DNA of 64,000 nucleotides from Methanosphaerula palustris E1-9c (GTDB lineage Archaea > Halobacteriota > Methanomicrobia > Methanomicrobiales > Methanospirillaceae). The stretch covers positions 186,001-250,000 of the forward strand of contig NC_011832.1 in assembly GCF_000021965.1 (NCBI RefSeq), in the 5' to 3' direction. Both the position numbers and the translations under genes were made by a program. The notes under the pieces are model-generated. The model was given only the letters and a program-made list of their open reading frames with translations. It was not told where the DNA came from and searched no databases. Shown here piece after piece: positions 53,011 to 60,779 of the stretch (its first letter is position 1; every line of letters starts with the position of its first letter).

Positions 53011-54906
53011 TTACCAGGGGATCTCATCGGACGGTCCAACCCCCGGGCAGGGGGGAAGATGATAGATCTCTCCGGTGAAATCGGTGATGTATCCTGACCT
53101 CTCCAGTGCCTCTCTATACTCTGGAGATGAGATCGCTGCGATCATGCTCGCTATCGGTTCATCTCGACTCAGATCCTCATCGATCAGCAGATCGTAGGAG
53201 ATGAAACCCAGGGGCACGAATGAGAGACCGAACGGTGCAGCACTCTGGCTGGTCCCGATCCCGGCATCGACGAGGCCATCACTGACGGTCTGTGCAATTC
53301 CACCAATATGCTTCATCACCTCTTCGGTCTTGATCTGTGCGGATGCGTTGGCTAACCTGCAGCGTCTGAGTGCGTTCTCAAAAACCTCCTCCTCTGGAGA
53401 ACTGGCTGGCATCTCGATGATCGTCCGCCCTGCAAGATCCTCGATACCGAGACCTTCCTTTGAAACGATCCCTACCTGCAATTTTGCAAGATGAAGGGTG
53501 ACCAGACCCTGGCCTCCGAATGGTACTCTGATCATTGGCCGTGGGGGGCCCTGACTTGGTATTGGGGAGTCGATCATCGTGGCATGGCAGATCCTCTGGA
53601 GCAGCCCCTGGATTCCATTCTCTCTCCTGCAGAAGCAGGGGAGCAGCGTACCACCCCACGCTTTGACCGCTGACCCGAGCAGGTCGAGGGGTTCTCCATG
53701 GACTCCTGCAATCAGCAGGGTCCGTTCCACCTCATCCATGCCAGCCGTCACCACTGCATCGACGGCTGAACCGGCCTCGTACCCTTCTACTGAGGCTGGA
53801 ATGTGCAGATATCCATTGGACCGTACCAGGGACATCTGAACAGATGCACCACGCGACTGGTGGAGTCCGACATATCGTCCACTCACCCGACCGATGGAGA
53901 GGTTGATGAACTCATCAAAACCACAGTCTGAGACAGTGTTCTGTCCTAATTCTACCCTGCAGAGTTGCCCTGCCTGTGGCTTGACGGCCCCCCATGTCCG
54001 AAGGAGCGGGATGACCAGTTCACGCAGGACCAGATGTGCAGCAAGGGGATATCCTGGCAGTCCAATCACAGGCTTATCATCTATCTTCGCGAGGAGGGCT
54101 GGTTTGCCTGGCTTGATCGCAACCCCATGGAAGAGCACCTCGCCGAGTTCGGCAAGGGCGGTTTCACAGTAATCCCTGGTTCCAGCGGATGAGCCGCCGG
54201 TAACGATCACCAGGTCATGCACCCCAAGAGCAGTGGTGACCTTCTCCTTGATCAGGTCAGGATCGTCAGGGATATGAGGATAACGCGTGCAGACCACCCC
54301 TCTCCCCCCGAGCATCGCTTCTATCAGTATACTATTACTCTCCACAACTTGCCCCGGTCCGGGGAGCGTGCCTGAGACAATCAGTTCGGAACCGGTTGGA
54401 ATCACCCCGATTGAGATCTGTTTCACCTCGACTTCGGTGATCCCGCAGGCGGCGAGCACCCCGATGTCAGTCGGTCGGATCAGGTGGTCTCTGGGGAGGA
54501 TCAGTTCTCCTCCAGAGAGGTCCTCCCCTTTTTTTCTGATGTTCATCCCTGGAGCGATGCCCTTTCTGATATGGGGTCTGCCGTCCTCAAGCCAGCAGTC
54601 CTCGATCATCACGACCGCATCGCACCCCCGGGGGATCGGATTTCCTGTGTTGACCGGTACGGCCGTAGAGAGAGAGATCGGGACCTGATCCCTGGCTCCC
54701 GTGGTCTCCCGGCTACAGATAGCAAACCCATCCATTGCGGCGACATCGGCGCTTGGGACGGTATACCCGGCATACACTGGCGCAGTGGTGATCATCCCTT
54801 TTGCCTGGAGAATCGGAACCTGTGCGGTCCGTTCGGGCGGAGGAAACGAGGTGATCATACATTCTATAGCCTGCCCCAGTGTGACCTGATCAAGATAGCG
54901 TTTCAT
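53011..54906 (-). CDS. moeA: Molybdenum insertase MoeA fused to a binding-protein-like domain
   Basis: 631 residues. The first 395 or so are MoeA, which inserts molybdate or tungstate into adenylylated molybdopterin: VPSADVAAMDGFAI, VNTGNPIPRGCDAVVMIED, PTGSELIVSG, VIVTGGSSAGTRDYCE, FHGVAIKPGKPALLA and GLPGYPLAAHL. The C-terminal 230 residues (from about 400) are a periplasmic-binding-protein-like domain (VTAGMDEVERTLLIAGVHGE, LVTLHLAKLQVGIVSKEGLG, GLVDAGIGTSQSAAPFGLSF), as in archaeal MoeA/LysR-like fusions. This domain may sense metal or cofactor. The gene has its own upstream region with an inverted repeat. Confidence 0.93.
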   Translation of the reverse strand: MKRYLDQVTLGQAIECMITSFPPPERTAQVPILQAKGMITTAPVYAGYTVPSADVAAMDGFAICSRETTGARDQVPISLSTAVPVNTGNPIPRGCDAVVMIEDCWLEDGRPHIRKGIAPGMNIRKKGEDLSGGELILPRDHLIRPTDIGVLAACGITEVEVKQISIGVIPTGSELIVSGTLPGPGQVVESNSILIEAMLGGRGVVCTRYPHIPDDPDLIKEKVTTALGVHDLVIVTGGSSAGTRDYCETALAELGEVLFHGVAIKPGKPALLAKIDDKPVIGLPGYPLAAHLVLRELVIPLLRTWGAVKPQAGQLCRVELGQNTVSDCGFDEFINLSIGRVSGRYVGLHQSRGASVQMSLVRSNGYLHIPASVEGYEAGSAVDAVVTAGMDEVERTLLIAGVHGEPLDLLGSAVKAWGGTLLPCFCRRENGIQGLLQRICHATMIDSPIPSQGPPRPMIRVPFGGQGLVTLHLAKLQVGIVSKEGLGIEDLAGRTIIEMPASSPEEEVFENALRRCRLANASAQIKTEEVMKHIGGIAQTVSDGLVDAGIGTSQSAAPFGLSFVPLGFISYDLLIDEDLSRDEPIASMIAAISSPEYREALERSGYITDFTGEIYHLPPCPGVGPSDEIPW

Positions 54907-55003
54907 CTCTGTATCCCCTATACTATTTACTCAACCATGCGATCTCCATGTCGCAGGAGGGAGGGTGGGGCCGCCTTTCAAGGAACAGGTGTAAGATCGC
55001 AAT

Positions 55004-55024
55004 GAAGTTATTATGATTAACTTC
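55004..55024. promoter_or_regulatory. Inverted repeat upstream of moeA
   Basis: GAAGTTA (55004-55010), a seven-base spacer TTATGAT and TAACTTC (55018-55024) form a perfect 7-bp inverted repeat, 98 nt before the moeA start. It looks like a dimeric repressor or activator site. Its half-site AGTTA recurs upstream of fdhA, fwdD and modA. Confidence 0.5.
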
Positions 55025-55032
55025 TATGGATT

Positions 55033-55039
55033 AAAAAAA
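55033..55039 (-). terminator. T-run after the sulfite reductase-like gene
   Basis: Seven consecutive A on the plus strand are read as a T-run on the minus strand, 70 nt after the gene's stop at 55109. Oligo-T tracts terminate archaeal RNA polymerase, so this is a plausible terminator. Confidence 0.45.
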
Positions 55040-55108
55040 CTTCATATTACCCCCTCTCTTCCACTGCCTGGAGGGGGATGGATCTGCTTTTTTGAGAGCG
55101 CAGGATAC

Positions 55109-56014
55109 TTATGCCCAGACACCTCTGTGCTCCAGTTCGCTCATTGTTCCTGAGTTCGAGCACGCCTTCCTGACCTGCTCTTTAAAGATATCGAAGTCCA
55201 GGTCATCGAGCTGGTCAGGGAGCTGTCTGTCACTGTAGGCATTTCGGTAGACCCAGGTGATGATCATCTCGATCACGTCGACCACCGCACCGGGTGAAGT
55301 GACCGTCACCAGGTGACGGCCCACCAGCGGATGCCTGCCCCGCCGGCCGCCGACGGTGATCTGGTACTCTGGTGGGTCAGCCTTGATGATCTCGAATGGG
55401 CAGGGGGATACACACATTCCGCAGAGCATACACCGCTCCTGATCGAGGACCACTTTCCCACCGCTGATCCGGATCGCCTCCTCCTTACAGTGATGGGCGC
55501 AGGTGCCACACCCGGTGCAGAGCCCCTCCTCCCTGACTGGTCGGATCGTCCCGGTGATTCCAATCTCGTTCAGCCGCTCGCTCATACATCCATTCGGACA
55601 GGCGGAGATGGCAATCCTGACTTTTACTGGCAGATCGCGCCCGAAGAACCTGCGGTCGATCTCGGCGGCCAGTTCCCTGGTCTCGATGTTGGCGAACCTG
55701 CACCGGTCAGTCCCCGGACATGCGGTGATATTCACCACCTCCTGTTTCTCCGCCCCGAGCGGTGTCCCGTTTCGTTCCAGGCTCTTTACCAGTGGTTCGA
55801 TCGCCCTCGGGTCGACCTGCGGGAGTTCCATCGTCTGACGAGTGGTCATGTGCACCACCGGAACGCCGTGCTTTCGTGCGATCCTGGCGATCCCACTCAT
55901 CTGGTCAGGGGTGATCTCTCCAGCCGGGATGCGGAGACGGACGATGCAGCGGTCTGGATCCTGTGATGGGATCACCCCGCCGCGTGAGAGGAGATGTTTC
56001 GTGCCGTTCTTCAT
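55109..56014 (-). CDS. Siroheme sulfite reductase-like protein (Dsr-LP, Fsr C-terminal type)
   Basis: 301 residues. Cys99, Cys105, Cys139 and Cys143 (ACPGTDRC ... SACPNGC) form the siroheme-[4Fe-4S] motif C-x5-C-x33-C-x3-C. Two ferredoxin motifs follow: LCTGCGTCAHHCKEEA and CMLCGMCVSPCPFE. MTTRQTMELPQV is the conserved substrate/siroheme Arg region. These small sulfite reductase-like proteins occur in methanogens; some detoxify or assimilate sulfite, others have no shown activity. No F420-binding domain is present, unlike full Fsr. It lies alone between moeA and the IS element, with a TATA-like ATTATATCATAC about 25 nt upstream. Confidence 0.88.
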   Translation of the reverse strand: MKNGTKHLLSRGGVIPSQDPDRCIVRLRIPAGEITPDQMSGIARIARKHGVPVVHMTTRQTMELPQVDPRAIEPLVKSLERNGTPLGAEKQEVVNITACPGTDRCRFANIETRELAAEIDRRFFGRDLPVKVRIAISACPNGCMSERLNEIGITGTIRPVREEGLCTGCGTCAHHCKEEAIRISGGKVVLDQERCMLCGMCVSPCPFEIIKADPPEYQITVGGRRGRHPLVGRHLVTVTSPGAVVDVIEMIITWVYRNAYSDRQLPDQLDDLDFDIFKEQVRKACSNSGTMSELEHRGVWA

Positions 56015-56281
56015 GCAACAGCTGGTTTGGGGTGTATGATATAATAAGTGATGTACTCTGCAGAGCGTCTATCAGAATCTGGTGACTGTTGGCATCGACC
56101 TACCTTCCTCTACGGGAGATGTTGAGAAGGGGGGATTAAACTCCTTTGGGGGAGGTAAAAAGGGATGTTGAAATCAAATTTCCCTGTGTTCAACCAGAAA
56201 ATATCGGGGGGTGAAACCGGGCAATGATACCATTTTCATCTCTATTGAATTTATGAGATGCATATGATTATATAAAATAAT
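56015..56281. other. Gap with the original molbindin promoter at its right end
   Basis: No gene. The minus-strand promoter of the sulfite reductase-like gene lies near 56034-56048. At the right end, 56268-56277 reads TTATATAAAA, a strong TATA box facing right; the IS element starts 4 nt after it. Confidence 0.5.
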
Positions 56282-57181
56282 GGCTCTGTTGAAATGCTTC
56301 AACTATGATGACAATCACGACTGATTGAACCACCTTCGTGTGGTTATGAAGGATCATTTTGACCTTGATCTCCTTGACCTGGTACCAATATTTTCGTGCC
56401 TTGAGGTCCTCTCCAAATCTTCTTTTGATGACTGAAAACGCTGTTTCAACTTTGTTTCTCTCACGATAGCGTTCTGAATCGAAATTTACATATATCTCTT
56501 GTCTGTATTTCCCCGAATGGATCTTCCCTTTCTTGGTTCTGACAGGTATCACCGAATCAGCACCTATCTCTTCCCTGATCTGTCGATGAAGTTTATCAGA
56601 ATCGTACCCTTTATCCATCATATAACGCTCGGTTTTTCTGATCCTCTTGCACTGCCGGAGGAGTGGTTCAGCGTGTTTCGTGTTGTGAACTGGTTTTAGC
56701 GAGATCTTGGAGAAGAGGATTACCTGATTGCAGGTATCTACTGCAATCGACGTTTTCACGAAGTTTTTTCGGGTCTTTCCTGTACGCTAGGAGTAATAAT
56801 GACTGGCGTACGAACTGGTGAATCCTGAAGAATCAATGGCAGTTATTGGAACAATCTCACCTCCTGAATAAAACAGTTTCAAGGTTTCATTCAAGAATCT
56901 CGAAGAAATATCGAAGGATTTCGGGCCATGAATTTATGGATGGTCGAGTAGTGGGGAACCAGGTCCAGTTGGAGGATGACTTTGATCCTGCCCATCAGAT
57001 TGATGAGTTCGATCACATCGCGATAGTCAGTGCCAAGTGCTTCACGAAAGAGAAGGATCGCCATGAGTTGATGCTGAGTATACGTTTTCTTAGAATATTT
57101 GCAGGAATAAAGAGGTAAATGGGAGGATCGAAGTACTGAACAGATGTATCTGATAAGTTTGATATACCGGTTCGTTGACAT
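56268..57181 (-). pseudogene. Transposase, DDE type, broken
   Basis: It reads from 57181 (MSTNRYIKLIRYICSVLRSS) through IYGTDYRD-like text to [10 protein letters not shown], where the frame ends at 56891. The continuation ([36 protein letters not shown]) is in another frame and stops at an in-frame TAG near 56792. The third part KTSIAVDTCNQV (from 56759) runs on with DKGYDSDKLHRQIREE and NKVETAFSVIKRRFG. The acidic catalytic residues (Asp in TAIDSS, Asp in DKGYDSD, Glu in KVETAF) are all present. The last four codons (HYFI) and the stop lie outside the left terminal repeat, in the target duplication and flank. Confidence 0.85.
56274..56281. repeat. Target-site duplication, left copy
   Basis: AAAATAAT directly precedes the left IS end and is repeated at 57277-57284. 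An 8-bp duplication is typical of the ISH1 group of the IS5 family. Confidence 0.85.
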
Positions 57182-57276
57182 TATCTCTGTTCCTTGTTGT
57201 TTGTTTGAACATTAACTCAAGGAGCAACGATTCTTATTAGATATTTGCAATAATACCAGAGGGTTTCAACAGGGCC
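56282..57276 (-). mobile_element. Insertion sequence, IS5 family, ISH1-like, defective
   Basis: About 995 bp bounded by imperfect terminal inverted repeats: GGCTCTGTTGAAATGCTTC on the left (56282-56300), and GGCCCTGTTGAAACCCTC read inward on the minus strand from 57276. Both ends carry an AAAATAAT duplication outside. The single transposase gene on the minus strand is broken by a frameshift and a stop, so this copy cannot move on its own. The exact duplication, still identical on both sides, suggests a fairly recent insertion. Confidence 0.9.
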
Positions 57277-57284
57277 AAAATAAT
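57277..57284. repeat. Target-site duplication, right copy
   Basis: AAAATAAT directly follows the right IS end and matches 56274-56281 exactly. The next base makes an ATG with its last two bases, which creates a false upstream start for the molbindin gene. Confidence 0.85.
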
Positions 57285-57300
57285 GACCCTCTGCACTGTG

Positions 57301-57519
57301 GTGAAGACCATAAAGATCAGTGCGCGAAATCAGATAGCAGGAATTGTGAAGGCGATCAAGAAAGGGCCAGTGAGCACAGAAGTAGAGATCACCATAGCCG
57401 GGGATAATGAACTTGTCTCATCGATCACCACCACTTCTGCAGAAAACCTGAACCTGAAGGAAGGGTCGAAGGTCTTCCCGATTGTGAAAGCATCCGAAGT
57501 AATGATGGGGATCGATTAA
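57301..57519 (+). CDS. Molbindin (single Mop/TOBE domain)
   Basis: A 72-residue oxyanion-binding protein: ISARNQIAGIVKAIKKGPVS, then TEVEITIAGDNELVSSIT, NLNLKEGSKVFPIVKASEVM is the full Mop domain. It binds molybdate or tungstate and may buffer or deliver it. The GTG at 57301 is preferred. An ATG at 57283 exists only because of the neighbouring duplication, and removing the IS places the TATA box (56268-56277) about 26-27 nt before 57301, the usual archaeal distance for a leaderless start. The gene is now cut off from that promoter by the IS. It lies upstream of modABC. Confidence 0.82.
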   Translation: MKTIKISARNQIAGIVKAIKKGPVSTEVEITIAGDNELVSSITTTSAENLNLKEGSKVFPIVKASEVMMGID

Positions 57520-57724
57520 CCCTTTCTCATTTTTTGATTTTTAAGGACATTCAGTCCTCCTCGATCCGTTTATCACTATGGGTATTGTAGTTAATTTCAA
57601 ATGCTTGTGAGGTAGATACGAGCTTCTAGGCCAAGCGATTTAAAAACATTTAATTAATTCCTAACCAAAGTTAAGACTAATGCTTGTGCCAGGTTCTCCA
57701 TCTGGAACAGGGAGAAATGATGAT
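57520..57724 (+). promoter_or_regulatory. Promoter region of modABC
   Basis: About 205 bases between the molbindin and modA. It is A/T-rich near 57638-57660 (ATTTAAAAACATTTAATTAATT), the likely TATA region, followed by AAAGTTAAGAC (57667-57677). A run of T after the molbindin stop may be its terminator. Confidence 0.45.
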
Positions 57725-58669
57725 ATGAGTGATTCAAAGCGCAATATTTCAAAGATGTGGTCTGTCGCATGTGCAGCGGTGCTGATCCTGTCAGTCCTCC
57801 TTGTATGCGGATGTACAACCACCTCAAGTTCGTCTTCCAACCAGAGTGTCACGTCAGCGACCACGCATCAGGCGACATCAGTCGTCACCACCACAGTAGC
57901 CGCAGCGAACAACACCTCCGTGGCCGCAGCGAATACCACGGCAAAGGCCGGCACGCATGATTTGACGGTCTATGCCGCGGCCTCCCTTACGGATGCTTCA
58001 AAAACCCTCGGCTCGACCTTCGAGCAGTCACACCCAGATGTCTCGGTGAAGTTCAACCTCGCCGGCACCCAGGTGCTCAGAAGCCAGGTCGAGAATGGAG
58101 CCAGCGCCGATGTCTTCCTCTCAGCTGGGACTGCTCACATGACGGCGCTGAAGGGCGAGGGGTACATAAACAACACCTCGGTCAACAACTTCACGGTCAA
58201 CTACCTGACGGTGGCCCTGCCCTCGAACAACCCCGGTAACATCAGCACGCTGCAGGACCTTGCGATCCCTGGTAAGAAGATCGTGATGGGAACGGCGGAC
58301 GTGCCGGTCGGGACTGCAACCAGGACATTGATCAGCAAACTGACCAACGACACCGCCTATGGCCAGGATTATCAGACCAAAGTGATGAGCAACGTGATCA
58401 GTTACGAGACTGAAGTGACCGGCATCGTCTCCAAGGTGATGCTCGGTGAGGCAGACGCAGGATTCGTCTACACCTCGTCGCTGACCGGCGACCAGGCAAG
58501 CCAGATGAAGTTCGTCAAGATCCCGGACAAGTACAATGATAAGACTGTCTATCAGTCAGGCGTGCTGAAGAACAGTACCCAGGCCAGCGATGCAGGGGAC
58601 TTTGTAACCTTCCTTTCATCCGCTGATGGGCAGGCAATCCTGAAGCAGTACGGATTCGTGCAGGGGTAA
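57725..58669 (+). CDS. modA: Molybdate ABC transporter substrate-binding lipoprotein
   Basis: From the ATG at 57725: a basic start, hydrophobic helix and lipobox-like LLVCGC (lipid-anchored Cys at about 36). A Ser/Thr/Asn-rich linker to about residue 78 follows, then the binding protein. LTVYAAASLTDASKTLGSTF and FNLAGTQVLRSQVENGASAD hold the oxyanion-binding Ser/Thr residues, and DVFLSAGTAHM, VPVGTATRTL and GEADAGFVYTS follow. The residues after VYAAASL match the ModA subfamily. 314 residues including the linker. It captures molybdate (or tungstate) outside the cell for ModB/ModC. Confidence 0.93.
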   Translation: MSDSKRNISKMWSVACAAVLILSVLLVCGCTTTSSSSSNQSVTSATTHQATSVVTTTVAAANNTSVAAANTTAKAGTHDLTVYAAASLTDASKTLGSTFEQSHPDVSVKFNLAGTQVLRSQVENGASADVFLSAGTAHMTALKGEGYINNTSVNNFTVNYLTVALPSNNPGNISTLQDLAIPGKKIVMGTADVPVGTATRTLISKLTNDTAYGQDYQTKVMSNVISYETEVTGIVSKVMLGEADAGFVYTSSLTGDQASQMKFVKIPDKYNDKTVYQSGVLKNSTQASDAGDFVTFLSSADGQAILKQYGFVQG

Positions 58670-58672
58670 GGT

Positions 58673-59539
58673 GTGATTGGGAACGGGGGGTCTGACCGGC
58701 CTGCAGCAGGTGGCGGCCGGGGGAGGGTTTGGAGCGCTCGACTCCTCCTCTCCTCGCCCCTCCTCGCCAGAGTGCTCGCACTTCTGCTGACGCTGGCGGT
58801 CTGTGGGTACCTGATCCTTCCCCTCGCCGCCCTCTTCACCCGGACGACCCTCGCCCTCTTCTTAGGGTCGCTGCAGGATCCCACTGTCCTGGACGCCCTG
58901 TATCTGAGTATGTACACGGCCATAGCAACGATGGTGGTCGTTGTGTTAATCGGCACCCCGTTCTCCTATCTTCATGCCCGGCATGCCTATCCCGGACGGT
59001 TCGTGGTCGATGCTCTGATCGATCTCCCGCTCCTTCTTCCGCCGGCGGTGGCAGGGCTTGCCCTCCTGCTGACGTTCGGGAGGAACGGCCTCCTCGGACA
59101 GTACCTCAACCTCTTCGGGGTGAATATCGCATTCACGACCGTGGCTGTGGTGATGGCCCAGATCTTCGTCGCCTCTCCGTTCTACCTCCGGCAGGCCAGG
59201 ACCTCCTTCGACGGGGTCGACCAGCGGTACGAGCAGATCTCCTGGACGCTCGGGGCATCGCCGGTCAGGACCTTCTTTGCCATCACCCTTCCCCTGGCGG
59301 GGTCGGGGCTGCTCTCGGGGGCGATCATGACCTTTGCACGGGCTCTTGGGGAGTTCGGGGCGACGATCATGTTCGCCGGCAACCTGCAGGGGAGGACCCA
59401 GACGATGCCCCTGGCGATCTATTCAACGATGCAGTCGAACCTGAACGGGGCTGTCACGATCGCGATTCTGATGGTGATCTTCTCCTTTGGCGTGATGATG
59501 GCCGTGAAGGTGTTGACTCTGGGTGAGCAGCATGCTTGA
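58673..59539 (+). CDS. modB: Molybdate ABC transporter permease
   Basis: 288 residues, six transmembrane segments. It carries the permease coupling motif in the EAA loop: RTSFDGVDQRYEQISWTLGASPVRTFFAITLPLAG. PFSYLHARHAYPGRFVVDALIDLPLLLPP is the standard ModB N-terminal region and ALGEFGATIMFAGN the typical C-terminal part. GTG start 4 nt after the modA stop. Its stop overlaps the start of modC by about 17 nt, supporting co-translation. Confidence 0.93.
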   Translation: MIGNGGSDRPAAGGGRGRVWSARLLLSSPLLARVLALLLTLAVCGYLILPLAALFTRTTLALFLGSLQDPTVLDALYLSMYTAIATMVVVVLIGTPFSYLHARHAYPGRFVVDALIDLPLLLPPAVAGLALLLTFGRNGLLGQYLNLFGVNIAFTTVAVVMAQIFVASPFYLRQARTSFDGVDQRYEQISWTLGASPVRTFFAITLPLAGSGLLSGAIMTFARALGEFGATIMFAGNLQGRTQTMPLAIYSTMQSNLNGAVTIAILMVIFSFGVMMAVKVLTLGEQHA

Positions 59540-60266
59540 GTGTATGGTCAGAAAAAAACTCCGGTCGTTCACCCTTGATATCAGGTTCCAGGCACCCTCG
59601 GGATGTATTACGGCATTGATGGGGGAGAACGGGGCGGGAAAGACGACGATCTTTCATCTGATTGCAGGGCTCCTCTCCCCTGACAACGGGCGGATCAGCC
59701 TGGTGGAGAACCTCCTCTTCGATGGGGATACGGGGTTCCAGGCCCCGGTCTGCACCCGCCGAATCGGGTATATCACCCAGAAAACCACGGTCTTTCCCCA
59801 TCTGACTGTCTTTGAGAATGTCGCCTATGGTCTACGGTCGCTTGGTTATCCCCGGGCTGAGATCAAAACCCAGGTTGCTGGCTGGCTCTCAAAACTCGAA
59901 ATCTCCGATCTCGCAGACGTGAAAGCAGGGAACCTTTCCGGTGGTCAGCAGCAGCGGGTGGCGATCGCCCGAGCCTTTGCCATACATCCTTCGCTGCTGC
60001 TGCTTGATGAACCCTACGAATCGCTGGATGCCCACAGCCGGTCGCTTCTCACCACAGTGGTCAGGGAGTATGTGCACGAGCATCAGATCCCCTGTCTCTG
60101 TGTCACGCACCATGTCGAGGAGGCACAGGAACTCTGTGACCGGGTGCTGATGATCGAGAAAGGGCAACTGGTCTGGAAAGGTCTTCCATCCGACCTTGAG
60201 GGGGGATGTTCCTGCCCCCGGCCCATCACTCCCCAGTCGGGATCCAGTGGGCTCAGATCTCGGTGA
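59523..60266 (+). CDS. modC: Molybdate ABC transporter ATPase, without TOBE domain
   Basis: 247 residues from a GTG at 59523 (ATG 59532 is another choice). Walker A GENGAGKTT (about 34-42), Q loop YITQKTTVFPH, signature LSGGQQQRVAIARA, Walker B LLLLDEPYESLDA and the switch His in CVTHHVEEAQ are all present. Family ModC proteins usually carry a further C-terminal TOBE/Mop domain of about 120 residues. This one ends right after the nucleotide domain; the molbindin at 57301 may supply that function in trans. The end overlaps the peroxiredoxin end by 14 nt. Confidence 0.92.
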   Translation: MSSMLECMVRKKLRSFTLDIRFQAPSGCITALMGENGAGKTTIFHLIAGLLSPDNGRISLVENLLFDGDTGFQAPVCTRRIGYITQKTTVFPHLTVFENVAYGLRSLGYPRAEIKTQVAGWLSKLEISDLADVKAGNLSGGQQQRVAIARAFAIHPSLLLLDEPYESLDAHSRSLLTTVVREYVHEHQIPCLCVTHHVEEAQELCDRVLMIEKGQLVWKGLPSDLEGGCSCPRPITPQSGSSGLRSR

Positions 60267-60747
60267 ACTCTCCTGTCCGGGGAGCTTCGTGTCCGATGAA
60301 CCTGAGTACCTCCTCGATGTCAGGAACATCATGAATAGGATAAATTTTTGCAAAGATGACCGTCCGATCCTCATCCAGGACGATGTTGGCCCGCTCGGAG
60401 AATCCATTCTTTTCACGGAAGAGCCCGTACCTGGTCGCGACCTCGCCGTGCGGCCAGAAGTCGGCGAGGAGGCGGGTATCCCTGATACCAAGCGATCGTG
60501 CCCAGGCGATCTTGGACTGGACAGAGTCAATGCTGATCCCGACCGCGATGGTGTCCAGGGATCGGAGATCGTCCAGGTGTGCCTCCAATGCGCTCATCTG
60601 CGCTGCACAGGGCGGGGTCCAGGCCAGCGGGTGGAACGAGAGGAGCACCCGCTTACCTGCAGCATCTGAGAGGTGAAACTCATCGCCGTGCTGGTCCTTG
60701 ATGGAGAGTTCAGGCCCCTGCTCTCCTATCCGTATCATCTCTGCCAT
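60253..60747 (-). CDS. Peroxiredoxin (AhpC/TSA family)
   Basis: 164-residue thiol peroxidase. The thioredoxin-like fold is seen in RVLLSFHPLAWTPPCAAQMS, with the peroxidatic Cys in TPPC (about residue 47), and in LADFWPHGEVATRYGLF and SERANIVLDEDRTVIFAKIY. No clear second (resolving) Cys is present beyond that Cys, so it may be a 1-Cys type. It overlaps modC tail to tail and probably has its own promoter near 60750-60780. It may protect the oxygen-sensitive enzymes of this region, which is only inferred. Confidence 0.9.
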   Translation of the reverse strand: MAEMIRIGEQGPELSIKDQHGDEFHLSDAAGKRVLLSFHPLAWTPPCAAQMSALEAHLDDLRSLDTIAVGISIDSVQSKIAWARSLGIRDTRLLADFWPHGEVATRYGLFREKNGFSERANIVLDEDRTVIFAKIYPIHDVPDIEEVLRFIGHEAPRTGEFTEI

Positions 60748-60779
60748 GGGCTGATAATGGATTGTTAAGCGTAATAATC

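Noticed and set aside
57283-57300. ATG start of the molbindin gene at 57283
   Set aside because: The ATG is formed at the IS target duplication and would lie in the ancestral TATA-box region; GTG 57301 fits the domain start and promoter spacing better.
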